In this document: piece after piece, positions 1-5,665 of the stretch | How positions within the stretch are numbered: position 1 is the stretch's first letter | How the letters are laid out: the number at the start of each line of letters is the position of its first letter | Origin: Cloacibacterium sp964530915 | Lineage (GTDB): Bacteria > Bacteroidota > Bacteroidia > Flavobacteriales > Weeksellaceae | NCBI GenBank assembly: GCA_964530915.1 | Contig: CAZHCK010000107.1 | Coordinates: 1-7,003 of the forward strand | DNA: 7,003 bases | Reading direction: 5' to 3' | Notes under the pieces: generated by a model | The model's database searches: none | What the model saw: only the letters and a program-made list of their open reading frames with translations | What the model was told of the DNA's origin: nothing | Program-made: the position numbers and the translations under genes

Positions 1-38
1 GTGTTTAATTGTCAGTTATTTAGCAAAAAAGCTATATT
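1..38. other. Short non-coding stretch downstream of the last gene
   Basis: The region holds no gene. The only structure seen is a weak 4-bp inverted repeat, TAGC at 21-24 and GCTA at 31-34, around an A6 loop; it lies just past the stop of the coiled-coil membrane protein gene. It is too short to call a terminator with confidence. No tRNA or att-like core is visible, so the element probably continues to the left of the window. Confidence 0.4.
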
Positions 39-524
39 TTATTTCGTTTCTTGCCTCTTCTTTTCCAGCCATTTTTCAAAAGATTTATTTAGATTTTTCT
101 CATCAATAAAATCAGATAGAATTCTGTTTTTAGACATTTCTAATTGATATTTTGTTTCAAGTTGTTTTGATCGATAATAAGACTTCACTGTCAATGTTAT
201 CGATATAAGAAAAGCAACTAAAAAACCAATTCCAATTTTATAATATTTATTGAAATAGTTTTTTTCTTTTTGAATTATTTTTTCTAATATTTTAATATGT
301 CTCTTTGTAGTTTCATCAAACTTCAGATATTGATTTTCTATATTTTTCAGAAATAGTTGATTTGCAGATTCTAGATTGCTAATTTCAACTTTCAAAGCCA
401 ATTTCTTGATTTCATTAATCTTAGAATCAATAGTCGGATTTATTTCCTTGATTGAACCTATGGATGCTTGAATTTTTTCTAGCTCTTCCATAAAAATTTC
501 TAATGTATCTTGTAGTTTAGCCAT
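39..524 (-). CDS. Small coiled-coil protein with one membrane helix, probable mobilization accessory
   Basis: This 161-residue protein matches no family I can name. Residues 1-90 are charged and heptad-like, rich in Lys, Glu, Ile and Leu, and look like a long helix or coiled coil. One hydrophobic segment at about 96-113 (core IGIGFLVAFLISITLTV) is a likely membrane helix, with no cleavable signal peptide before it. A second charged helical stretch follows to the C-terminus. Its ATG overlaps the relaxase stop codon as TAATG, so the two are almost certainly translationally coupled. Position and architecture suggest a factor that anchors the relaxosome at the membrane, by analogy with small membrane-associated Mob proteins such as MobB of R1162/RSF1010; this is inference from layout, not homology. 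It could instead be an entry-exclusion or other membrane protein. Confidence 0.8.
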   Translation of the reverse strand: MAKLQDTLEIFMEELEKIQASIGSIKEINPTIDSKINEIKKLALKVEISNLESANQLFLKNIENQYLKFDETTKRHIKILEKIIQKEKNYFNKYYKIGIGFLVAFLISITLTVKSYYRSKQLETKYQLEMSKNRILSDFIDEKNLNKSFEKWLEKKRQETK

Positions 525-1477
525 TATCTTCTCATTCTTCTTTTTTTATTATACTGTTGTTCATCAAAATCTTCCTCAAAAGAATTAGACATAATTTCAC
601 CAATTGTTTCTAGTGATTCTTTTTGAGTTTCATTTTCTTTAAAAGTATCTTGCTTTTTGATTTCACTTTCATTACTGTTTTCATCAGTATCAGAAGTTAG
701 TTCTGTTGAATGTATTGTCTCCGTCCTAATAGGTTGTATTTCTTTCTCTGAAAGAACATTTAAACCTAATTTTCTGTGAATTTCACTGGCTTTAAAATCG
801 CTTCCTGATTCTAAATCTAAAAATCTATGCCCTTGAATTAATCCTTGTCTATTAATCGAAGGAATTACTTTTACGCCAAAATCATACATTTTACGTTTAT
901 ACTCTTCCATTGATTTAGGATTGGTTTTCATGACTAAATTATGTTTTTCTAGGATTCTATTTTTTATTGCTCTATTATTATCCTTACCTTGTTCTATGTT
1001 TTTCAAATTTTCAATCATTCTCTCTTTTGCAGAAATTAAACCTCTTTCTTTCGCAATTCGATGGGCTGCCCATTTAGCTTTTTTTCCAATAAAATTATCT
1101 GAAACTAATGTTCCATCATCTTTTACACGATTACAGATAATATGAATGTGTTTGTGTTCTTTTTCTGTATGAACAAAAGCTAAATATTGTTGATTTTTGG
1201 TGTCAATTTTGAGTTCCTTCAGAAAGTCTAATGTGATTTCTTGGAGTTCTTTATTTGTTAGCCTTTGTCCATCCGTTTTTTCTGGAGAAAGAACCAATGA
1301 CAAAGTTTTATATTGCGCTTTTTGATTCAAATTTTGAATAACTTTCATTTCTTGAAGTATTTCAGTTGGGGTAACTCCTGAAAGATTATTTCTTAATAAC
1401 TCATAACCTTTAGAATCTTTCATTACATAATTTGCGAGAGCGGTTCCACCGATACATGATTTAGCTTTACCAATCAT
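524..1477 (-). CDS. Relaxase/mobilization nuclease (MobA/VirD2-like HUH family)
   Basis: The 317-residue protein would nick one strand at oriT, bind the 5' end through a tyrosine and pilot it into a recipient. The start MIGKAKSCIGG, with Tyr17 in ALANYVMKD, fits motif I of the relaxase/mobilization nuclease domain (PF03432 type); Tyr27 is an alternative nucleophile. Motif III is clear at 103-117, HTEKEHKHIHIICNRV, with the metal-binding His108/His110/His112 cluster and His103. The nuclease part ends near residue 150, followed by a basic helical region to about 240. The tail from about 245 is acidic and low in complexity, ending in the basic run KKRRMRR. It is shorter than many relaxases and has no helicase or primase fusion. 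It lies 21 bp behind the MobC-like gene and overlaps the membrane protein gene by one base, so the three form one transcription unit. No coupling protein or transfer channel gene is present, so transfer would need a helper element. Confidence 0.9.
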   Translation of the reverse strand: MIGKAKSCIGGTALANYVMKDSKGYELLRNNLSGVTPTEILQEMKVIQNLNQKAQYKTLSLVLSPEKTDGQRLTNKELQEITLDFLKELKIDTKNQQYLAFVHTEKEHKHIHIICNRVKDDGTLVSDNFIGKKAKWAAHRIAKERGLISAKERMIENLKNIEQGKDNNRAIKNRILEKHNLVMKTNPKSMEEYKRKMYDFGVKVIPSINRQGLIQGHRFLDLESGSDFKASEIHRKLGLNVLSEKEIQPIRTETIHSTELTSDTDENSNESEIKKQDTFKENETQKESLETIGEIMSNSFEEDFDEQQYNKKRRMRR

Positions 1478-1498
1478 TTTTTCCGACTATAAAAATTT

Positions 1499-1795
1499 TT
1501 ATTTGAATTTTTCAATATGATTTCTTATTAATTTTGATGTTTCTAAACTTTCATTTTTAACACCAGTAACATCTCCTAATTTGAATAGATTGGAAATTCT
1601 TCTAAAATTATCTGCATACTTAGAAAGTGTTTTATAGCATTCAATTTCTTCTGAAGTTAGTCTGTTTTTTATTTTTTTTTCGAGAGCTAATCTTCTCAAA
1701 AATTCTGAGATAGTAAGCCCAGCTTTTTCAGATTTTTTTTGAATAATCCTTTGCTCAATTTTCGAAACTCTAAATTTTATGAATTGATTTTTCAT
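1499..1795 (-). CDS. Ribbon-helix-helix mobilization accessory protein (MobC-like)
   Basis: This 98-residue basic protein begins with a short strand, FIKFRVS (5-11), followed by two helices at about 12-25 and 28-42, the second starting LTISEFLRRLA. That is the ribbon-helix-helix pattern of MobC/NikA-like relaxosome proteins, which bind oriT as dimers and help the relaxase open and nick DNA. The C-terminal half (about 47-98) contains CYKTLSKYADNFRRISNLFK, a pattern common in MobC-family proteins, where it precedes the relaxase gene. Its ATG follows an A-rich leader with no Shine-Dalgarno site, as usual in Bacteroidota. The structured region upstream (1822-1940) is the likely oriT and also carries its promoter, so self-repression is plausible. 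The call rests on fold pattern plus gene order. Confidence 0.85.
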   Translation of the reverse strand: MKNQFIKFRVSKIEQRIIQKKSEKAGLTISEFLRRLALEKKIKNRLTSEEIECYKTLSKYADNFRRISNLFKLGDVTGVKNESLETSKLIRNHIEKFK

Positions 1796-1821
1796 GATAA
1801 TTTTGATTTGTTTTTTTAATT

Positions 1822-1940
1822 TTAATCAGAAAATTTTCTGAAAGAAAATTCTATCTTTTGCGACCTTCGGGAGTAAAAGCGAGTGAGTTGAAGTGAGCGT
1901 GATTCGGAACGAATTGTGGACACGTAAACACATCTCGATA
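1822..1940. other. Candidate origin of transfer (oriT) with mob operon promoter region
   Basis: This part of the 158-bp gap between the Toprim-like gene and the MobC-like gene is unusually structured. Bases 1860-1935 are about half G+C by hand count, well above the AT-rich surroundings. It holds, in order, a 16-bp palindrome (1826-1841); a stem of CTTTTGC (1855-1861) with GTAAAAG (1873-1879; one G-T pair) capped by a CC/GG step; two AGTGAG direct repeats exactly 10 bp apart (1882-1887, 1892-1897); and a 5-bp hairpin, ATTCG at 1902-1906 with CGAAT at 1910-1914. TGTG (1915-1918) and CACA (1929-1932) flank a GACACGTAAA spacer. Placement immediately upstream of an RHH protein and relaxase is where oriT usually lies in mobilizable elements. 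The nic position cannot be assigned from sequence alone. Confidence 0.55.
1826..1841. repeat. 16-bp perfect palindrome, possible MobC-like operator
   Basis: TCAGAAAATTTTCTGA is fully self-complementary. A shorter relative, AGAAAATTCT, follows at 1843-1852. Both lie 30-57 bp upstream of the MobC-like start codon. Symmetric sites like this suit a dimeric ribbon-helix-helix protein, so the pair may be a relaxosome or autoregulatory site; this is inferred. AT-rich DNA produces A/T palindromes by chance, but a 16-bp one with CAG/CTG ends is less easily dismissed. Confidence 0.5.
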
Positions 1941-1953
1941 AGAAACCCTATTT

Positions 1954-2862
1954 TCATATACTTTTTAAGAATTCTTTCATAAAGAAATCTGCAATATCTA
2001 TTCCTTCAATTTTCTGCTTATCTGTTGCCTCTTTTTCAAGTAAATCAGATACTGTAATTTTATATCCATCTTTATTAAATTCGGTTGCTTTCATTTCCCA
2101 TTCTTTATAAGTTGTCAAACCATTTCTTTGGAATTCACAATCAGGATATGCTATGATTTCCCTATCTTTAATAGATTCTAATTTTTTCAATTTAAACTCT
2201 CCTTTCGCACCACAAGCTAACCATAAAAAATGCGGAAACACAACACTCATTATACAAGCTGTTTTTTCAGATTCTACTAAAGCAATTATACTTTTTTTAT
2301 CCTCTTGAACTAGATGAAGCCCGAACAAACATTGTGATAAATTATAATTTGAAATTTCATTTTTTCTAATTAAAAATCGATGCATCCAAGTAATATGTTT
2401 TGTGCGTTTTCCATTTTCAAAATATTGAATTACCTTTCCTGCTCTCACTTTTCTATGTTCATCAATTTGCCAGAAAATTGTTCCATAATTAAATTCGGGA
2501 AGCGTTCCAATTTTATATTTTTTTTTAATGGAATTTGCTATTGATCCTCCAAATAGAAATCTTAAATATTTCAATAAATTATTATCATAATTCATTGATA
2601 AATCAACCAAATCATTTTTATGAAATGAAGGGGAAATTTCAATAAAAGAATTGTTAGAAATTTCTGAATTCGTGCGGTTTTGAAATCCATCTCTTGAAGG
2701 ATGATAAAGGAATCCACATTTAGATTCACGATCACACCTTCCATAGTTTTCGCAAATTTCTCCTGTTTCAGAATCAATAAATACCACAAACGAAAACTTA
2801 CTACAATTTGGGCATTTATATTTCTTTGAACTTGGATCTAATATATATCGGTATCTATTCAT
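1954..2862 (-). CDS. DUF6371-type zinc-ribbon and Toprim-like protein (primase-related)
   Basis: The 302-residue protein looks like a primase-related factor of Bacteroidota mobile elements. The N-terminus has a zinc-ribbon pattern, KYKCPNC with Cys17 and Cys20, then GRCDRESKCGF with Cys43 and Cys49, as in primase-type zinc ribbons and DUF6371 proteins. A middle part at 127-165 (FWQIDEHRKVRAGKVIQY, then HITWMHRFL) follows. A Toprim-like core comes next: IIALVESEKTA (192-202, acidic Glu198), LWLACGAKG (213-221) and REIIAYPDCE (234-243, Asp241). The second acid is Glu243 rather than the usual Toprim Asp, so catalysis is uncertain. GIDIADFFMK ends the conserved part. No helicase or polymerase domain is fused. 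It follows the DUF3987 gene after 220 bp of repeats, so it probably has its own promoter there. Likely role: copying of the excised or transferred strand. Confidence 0.85.
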   Translation of the reverse strand: MNRYRYILDPSSKKYKCPNCSKFSFVVFIDSETGEICENYGRCDRESKCGFLYHPSRDGFQNRTNSEISNNSFIEISPSFHKNDLVDLSMNYDNNLLKYLRFLFGGSIANSIKKKYKIGTLPEFNYGTIFWQIDEHRKVRAGKVIQYFENGKRTKHITWMHRFLIRKNEISNYNLSQCLFGLHLVQEDKKSIIALVESEKTACIMSVVFPHFLWLACGAKGEFKLKKLESIKDREIIAYPDCEFQRNGLTTYKEWEMKATEFNKDGYKITVSDLLEKEATDKQKIEGIDIADFFMKEFLKSI

Positions 2863-2864
2863 GT

Positions 2865-3062
2865 TTGCATTTTATACATTTTTTGCACTTCTCCTTATTC
2901 ATCGGTATTGAAGCTTGTTTTTAGTTGCACTTTGATTGCATTTTCTGCACTTTGAAAATGACTTATTTTGCACTATTTACATTTTATTGCATTGTCTACT
3001 AATTACAACTACTTGACTTTAAGGTGTTTGCGGATAAAAATGCAATAGTGCAAAAAGTGCAG
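2865..3062. repeat. Array of 9-bp TTGCAYTTT-type repeats in mirrored halves (iteron-like, candidate replication origin)
   Basis: Ten TGCA tetramers fall in the 220 bp between the Toprim-like and DUF3987 genes. Plus-orientation units start at 2865 (TTGCATTTT), 2883 (TTGCACTTC), 2925 (TTGCACTTT), 2936 (TTGCATTTT), 2945 (CTGCACTTT), 2968 (TTGCACTAT), 2977 (degenerate TTACATTTT) and 2987 (TTGCATTGT). Opposite-orientation units are AAAATGCAA (3037-3045), ATAGTGCAA (3045-3053) and AAAGTGCAG (3054-3062). Variants pair in nested order: 2945 with 3054 exactly, 2968 with 3045 exactly, and 2987 with 3037 at eight of nine bases, around a 41-bp centre at 2996-3036. Such arrays are typical of initiator binding sites in replication origins or of multi-copy operators. 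The region must also hold the promoter of the Toprim-like gene. Confidence 0.7.
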
Positions 3063-3082
3063 TAATAGAATTGGCATTCAGA

Positions 3083-4444
3083 CTAAAAAACTTGCTTTTC
3101 GTAAATTCCGTGAGCTATTTTTTTGAAAAGTTTTTCATCTTTTAAGAAGTTTTTAAAACTCCTAATTTTCATCAAATCTTCATTTGAAATTATTTCAATA
3201 CCTTCTCCTGTTTTGAATTGTTGTGGAAGCTTGTCGAATACATTTTTTTGAATTTCATTAAGAGAATCGTAATAATTATTATTAATAATCTCAAAAACAC
3301 GAATTGCATTTTCAAAAAAATAATCTCTTAATTTTATTGCTGCTTGTAGTGATTTTAATGAAATTGTTTGCAATTTTGCATTGTTACAGATTGAATTTAT
3401 CACTTCTATGAGAATTGAAAACCGCAAAACATATTGTTGTAGTTTTACTGAAACTCCTCTTTGATATTCAAAATCAAAATCGGTTTTCTGATTATTTTGC
3501 CATTTGTACAAATATTCCTTTGCTTTTGGCTCAAATTCTAATAGAGTTTCTGATTGTTCAGCAAGCTTAAAAGCCCTATTGATGAATTCTGAATACCATT
3601 CTAAATATTTTTCATCTAAATCGAGATCATTCCATTTATTATCTACATATTTGTAAGGCAGGACAAAAAGAAAACGATCTATAAAGCCATTTTTCATTTT
3701 ATTAGATTGAAAAGCACTAGATAAAATTACTTCTTGCATTGTTCCAATAATATCTACTTTCGTATTATCAATACGCATTTCGTCTCCAGAAATTCTATTT
3801 TTAATAATAGGTTTTCCACTCCATGCAGACAGATAGGATTCTTCCTCATTTCCCTTTCGATACTGATTAAAAGAATTGAAAAAACCTGCAATCTCATCGG
3901 TATATAAACCAATTCCTCTTGGATTAAAATAGTGAGCTTTTACAAACGCTTCGGGCGTAAAATCGTTCAGCAATAATTGTTGAAGAACTGGAGCAGGTGC
4001 TTTAGATTTTTCTTCAGGAGGCAATTGCTCGTATTCCTTTTTCTTAATGAGATATTGTTCAAAATTTTCTTTATCCAACTTCATCAAAGGATTTAAGCAA
4101 AATGAAACAGAATGACTTTTCACATCACCAGTTCTTCCTACATGAATAACATATAAATTCGATTTTTCCAGCCAACTGTTTTTAACTTTCAGTTGAATTT
4201 TATTTCCAATAGAAACCGAAACTGCATATAAAATTGAAGCAGAAGTATAATCTGGAGAAAAGTTTAAGGTTGATTCTAGTTCTCTAATCAGTTTTTGTAA
4301 TATTATAGGAAAGATGCTTTCTGGGAAGATATTTTTGCCGGAAATATTTTTTAAATCTTCTTTTAAGCCGTTGAGAATATTTGCTGATTCTAATTGAAAT
4401 TCTTTATCTGAAATTTCAGATAATTTAATTGTTCTTTTATTCAT
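3083..4444 (-). CDS. DUF3987 P-loop protein (primase/helicase-associated ATPase)
   Basis: This 453-residue protein matches the DUF3987 pattern common beside primase-type genes in Bacteroidota mobile elements. An N-terminal helical part includes FPESIFPIILQ (40-50) and ASILYAVSVSIGNKI (69-83). The P-loop is HVGRTGDVKSHSVSF (101-115), with Gly103, Gly106, Lys109 and Ser110 in a GxxGxxKS arrangement. GIGLYTDEIAGFFNSF (177-192) supplies the Walker B acids Asp183 and Glu184. DIIGTMQ (231-237) and GFIDRFLFVLP (253-263, Arg257) resemble the sensor and arginine-finger parts of an ATPase core. The C-terminal third is helical and probably binds DNA or partners. The likely role is an ATP-dependent helicase or loader for replication of the element, working with the Toprim-like protein downstream. 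It has its own leader after a terminator, so it is probably transcribed separately from the integrase side. The exact activity is not known for the family. Confidence 0.88.
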   Translation of the reverse strand: MNKRTIKLSEISDKEFQLESANILNGLKEDLKNISGKNIFPESIFPIILQKLIRELESTLNFSPDYTSASILYAVSVSIGNKIQLKVKNSWLEKSNLYVIHVGRTGDVKSHSVSFCLNPLMKLDKENFEQYLIKKKEYEQLPPEEKSKAPAPVLQQLLLNDFTPEAFVKAHYFNPRGIGLYTDEIAGFFNSFNQYRKGNEEESYLSAWSGKPIIKNRISGDEMRIDNTKVDIIGTMQEVILSSAFQSNKMKNGFIDRFLFVLPYKYVDNKWNDLDLDEKYLEWYSEFINRAFKLAEQSETLLEFEPKAKEYLYKWQNNQKTDFDFEYQRGVSVKLQQYVLRFSILIEVINSICNNAKLQTISLKSLQAAIKLRDYFFENAIRVFEIINNNYYDSLNEIQKNVFDKLPQQFKTGEGIEIISNEDLMKIRSFKNFLKDEKLFKKIAHGIYEKQVF

Positions 4445-4511
4445 AAATTGTTGATTATTCAGAAATACGAACTATTTTCCCAGTTCTATTTCAAGGTTAG
4501 AAATAAAGACT
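4445..4511 (-). promoter_or_regulatory. Leader and probable promoter region of the DUF3987 gene
   Basis: The preceding HTH gene ends in a terminator, so the DUF3987 gene needs a promoter in this 67-bp stretch. Two small dyads are visible: GAACT (4469-4473) with AGTTC (4482-4486), and TATTTC (4487-4492) with GAAATA (4500-4505). Either could be an operator. No convincing Bacteroidota TAnnTTTG/TTTG promoter pair could be picked out. Confidence 0.35.
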
Positions 4512-4544
4512 TAAAGCACCACAACATACAATTATGGTGCTTTA
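4512..4544 (-). terminator. Hairpin terminator after the HTH gene, possibly bidirectional
   Basis: A perfect 10-bp stem pairs TAAAGCACCA (4512-4521) with TGGTGCTTTA (4535-4544) around a 13-nt loop. The stem starts within the stop codon of the HTH gene. On the minus strand it is followed by a T-rich run (TTTAAGTCTTTATTT), and on the plus strand by TCTTTTGTATTTT, so it could work in both directions. It separates the integration genes from the replication-like block. Confidence 0.75.
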
Positions 4545-4820
4545 TCTTTTGTATTTTAATGATTTTACATCTTTTAAAGCAGCCATTAAATCAAGATGGT
4601 TGATTCTGTAAAATCTGCCTAATTGTTCTGCTTTGATGTTACCTTTCAAAATGTGTGAACGTACTGTCTGGTAATCAAGTTTAAGAATTTCTGAACACTC
4701 TTTGATAGAGTACAGTTTTTTTTTCAACTCAGTTTCTGGTTCTTTTTTTAGAGAATGGAGTAAGTTCTTAACTTCTCCTAATTCGTCGAGAATGATTTGG
4801 AATGGATTTGTTGTCTGCAT
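4542..4820 (-). CDS. Excisionase-type helix-turn-helix protein (HTH_17 / MerR-like)
   Basis: The 92-residue protein has a helical N-terminus (1-35, NPFQIILDELGEVKNLLHSL) that may dimerise. A winged helix-turn-helix domain follows at about 37-82: LYSIKECSEILKLDYQTV is the first helix pair, RSHILKGNIKAEQLGR the recognition helix and turn, and FYRINHLDLMAAL the wing and closing helix. This is the HTH_17/excisionase pattern (PF12728), which bends DNA in excision or acts as a repressor. Its position near an integrase supports a recombination directionality factor or regulator of the element. A 9-bp inverted repeat covers its start codon, which suggests self-regulation. It ends in a strong terminator. 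It could also be a general regulator of the replication genes. Confidence 0.85.
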   Translation of the reverse strand: MQTTNPFQIILDELGEVKNLLHSLKKEPETELKKKLYSIKECSEILKLDYQTVRSHILKGNIKAEQLGRFYRINHLDLMAALKDVKSLKYKR

Positions 4821-4846
4821 AATCTTTAATGTTTTATTGCAGACAA
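4811..4846 (-). promoter_or_regulatory. 9-bp perfect inverted repeat over the HTH gene start codon
   Basis: TTGTCTGCA (4811-4819) and TGCAGACAA (4838-4846) are exact complements across an 18-nt spacer. On the minus strand the second arm contains the T and G of the ATG (4818-4820). As DNA, the arms are centred 27 bp apart, so they could be an operator for a dimeric HTH protein bound just before or over its start. As RNA, a 9-bp stem would partly hide the start codon and control translation. The sequence does not tell which. Confidence 0.6.
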
Positions 4847-4873
4847 AATTGTATGACTGGAATGATTAATAAT

Positions 4874-4891
4874 GCAATTTTAGTCAATTGC
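4874..4891 (-). repeat. Small inverted repeat upstream of the HTH gene
   Basis: GCAATT (4874-4879) and AATTGC (4886-4891) form a 6-bp stem with a 6-nt loop, 8 bp past the stop of the unrecognised gene behind the integrase and 54 bp upstream of the HTH start. It lacks a clean T-run, so it is a poor terminator. It could be an operator for the HTH gene or a weak attenuator. The gap of 78 bp (4821-4898) is where the HTH promoter would lie if there is one. Confidence 0.35.
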
Positions 4892-4898
4892 GTAAAGT

Positions 4899-5651
4899 TT
4901 AATTCTTAATATTAAATAGTTTAGATAATTCTTTATGCATATCTTCTTCAAAATCATTTAGTTTAACTTTTACAGCTCTTGAAAATGTACCTTTATCAAA
5001 ATTAGTATTATACTCATTTTCCATCGCTTCAATTATCGTTGTATCTTCAAAATTTGGATTAATGATGTTGTTGTCTTTCAAAAAACGATGAATTCTTATA
5101 AANNNNNNNNNNCTTATAAATGAAGATTTTAGATCTACTAGCAGATTGTGATTTTCGTCAATAAATTTTTTATTTTTTAGAAAATCAAATAAAATATTTG
5201 AAGAATTTTCCCCAATCATAATATCGGACAGACGAATTTCTCTTTTTACTTTTTGGCCTAATGCAAAATATAATGCAAGAGTACTTTCGGCACCATTCAG
5301 AAAGTTCCCTTGTAATTTCATTAGGCTGCTAGAATTAAAATGTTTAGAAGATTCTTTTTTATACTCTCGTATACAGTAGTTTATTTTTTCCTGAAAATTA
5401 TGACTTCTTGATTTATCTATTTGTTTGAAATGATAGCTGAAAAAATTATCCAGTTTTTCATATTCAATCAGAAATTCATTTTTATCCTTTTCTGTTAATA
5501 TTTCTTGTTCAGCTCTAAATTTTGTCTTCTTAATTTTTTCAGAAAGTAAATTTTTAATTTTATCTCCTTTAATCCAGTAATAAAGCATCATAGGATAGCT
5601 TACAAGCTCTTCCCAGATATACCAGCGTCCATATAATTTATTTTTATTCAT
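4899..5651 (-). CDS. Unrecognised helical protein behind the integrase, interrupted by an assembly gap
   Basis: I cannot assign this protein. As given it is 250 residues with four unknown positions at 180-183; removing the probable assembly artefact gives 244. It has no membrane segment or signal peptide. The N-terminus (WYIWEELVSYPMMLYYWIKGD) is aromatic, followed by a charged helical stretch (31-105). The C-terminal part (about 155-245) alternates short helices and loops (FDFLKNKKFIDENHN, RFLKDNNIINPNFEDTT, EYNTNFDKGTFSRAVKVKL). This faintly recalls the C-terminal part of RteC-like regulators of Bacteroidota mobile elements, but the match is by eye and weak. It starts 14 bp after the integrase stop, so the two are probably cotranscribed and it may act in integration, excision or its control. 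A cargo gene caught behind the integrase is the alternative. Confidence 0.75.
   Translation of the reverse strand: MNKNKLYGRWYIWEELVSYPMMLYYWIKGDKIKNLLSEKIKKTKFRAEQEILTEKDKNEFLIEYEKLDNFFSYHFKQIDKSRSHNFQEKINYCIREYKKESSKHFNSSSLMKLQGNFLNGAESTLALYFALGQKVKREIRLSDIMIGENSSNILFDFLKNKKFIDENHNLLVDLKSSFIXXXXFIRIHRFLKDNNIINPNFEDTTIIEAMENEYNTNFDKGTFSRAVKVKLNDFEEDMHKELSKLFNIKN
5103..5112. other. Assembly gap of 10 N, probably artificial
   Basis: Ten N sit inside the gene of the unrecognised protein. CTTATAAA occurs directly on both sides (5095-5102 and 5113-5120). Removing the Ns and one copy deletes 18 bases, exactly six codons, and restores a continuous SSFIRIHRF in the protein. This pattern is what two contigs overlapping by 8 bases would leave if not merged. 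Confidence 0.75.
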
Positions 5652-5665
5652 GTCAATAGTAGGAA

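Noticed and set aside
21..34. Terminator after the membrane protein gene
   Set aside because: The stem is only 4 bp with an all-A loop on the plus strand, too weak to claim.
921..1145. Plus-strand open frame of 74 codons
   Set aside because: It lies wholly antisense to the relaxase gene, including its metal-binding motif region, and its product is a Phe/Leu/Ser-rich sequence typical of reading an AT-rich gene backwards.
2592..2789. Second minus-strand frame of 65 codons
   Set aside because: It is out of frame inside the zinc-ribbon and linker part of the Toprim-like gene, whose cysteine pattern is well formed, so this frame is a shadow.
2865..3062. CRISPR-like array
   Set aside because: Units are only 9 bp, vary in sequence, occur in both orientations and have irregular short spacing, and no cas gene is present; an iteron or operator array fits better.
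4542..4820. Antitoxin of a toxin-antitoxin pair
   Set aside because: No small toxin-like partner is adjacent; the gene ends in a terminator and the HTH_17 fold next to an integrase is better explained as an excisionase or regulator.
5103..5112. A real frameshift or broken gene at the N run
   Set aside because: Reading frame is the same on both sides, and removing the duplicated 8 bases with the Ns gives a continuous protein.
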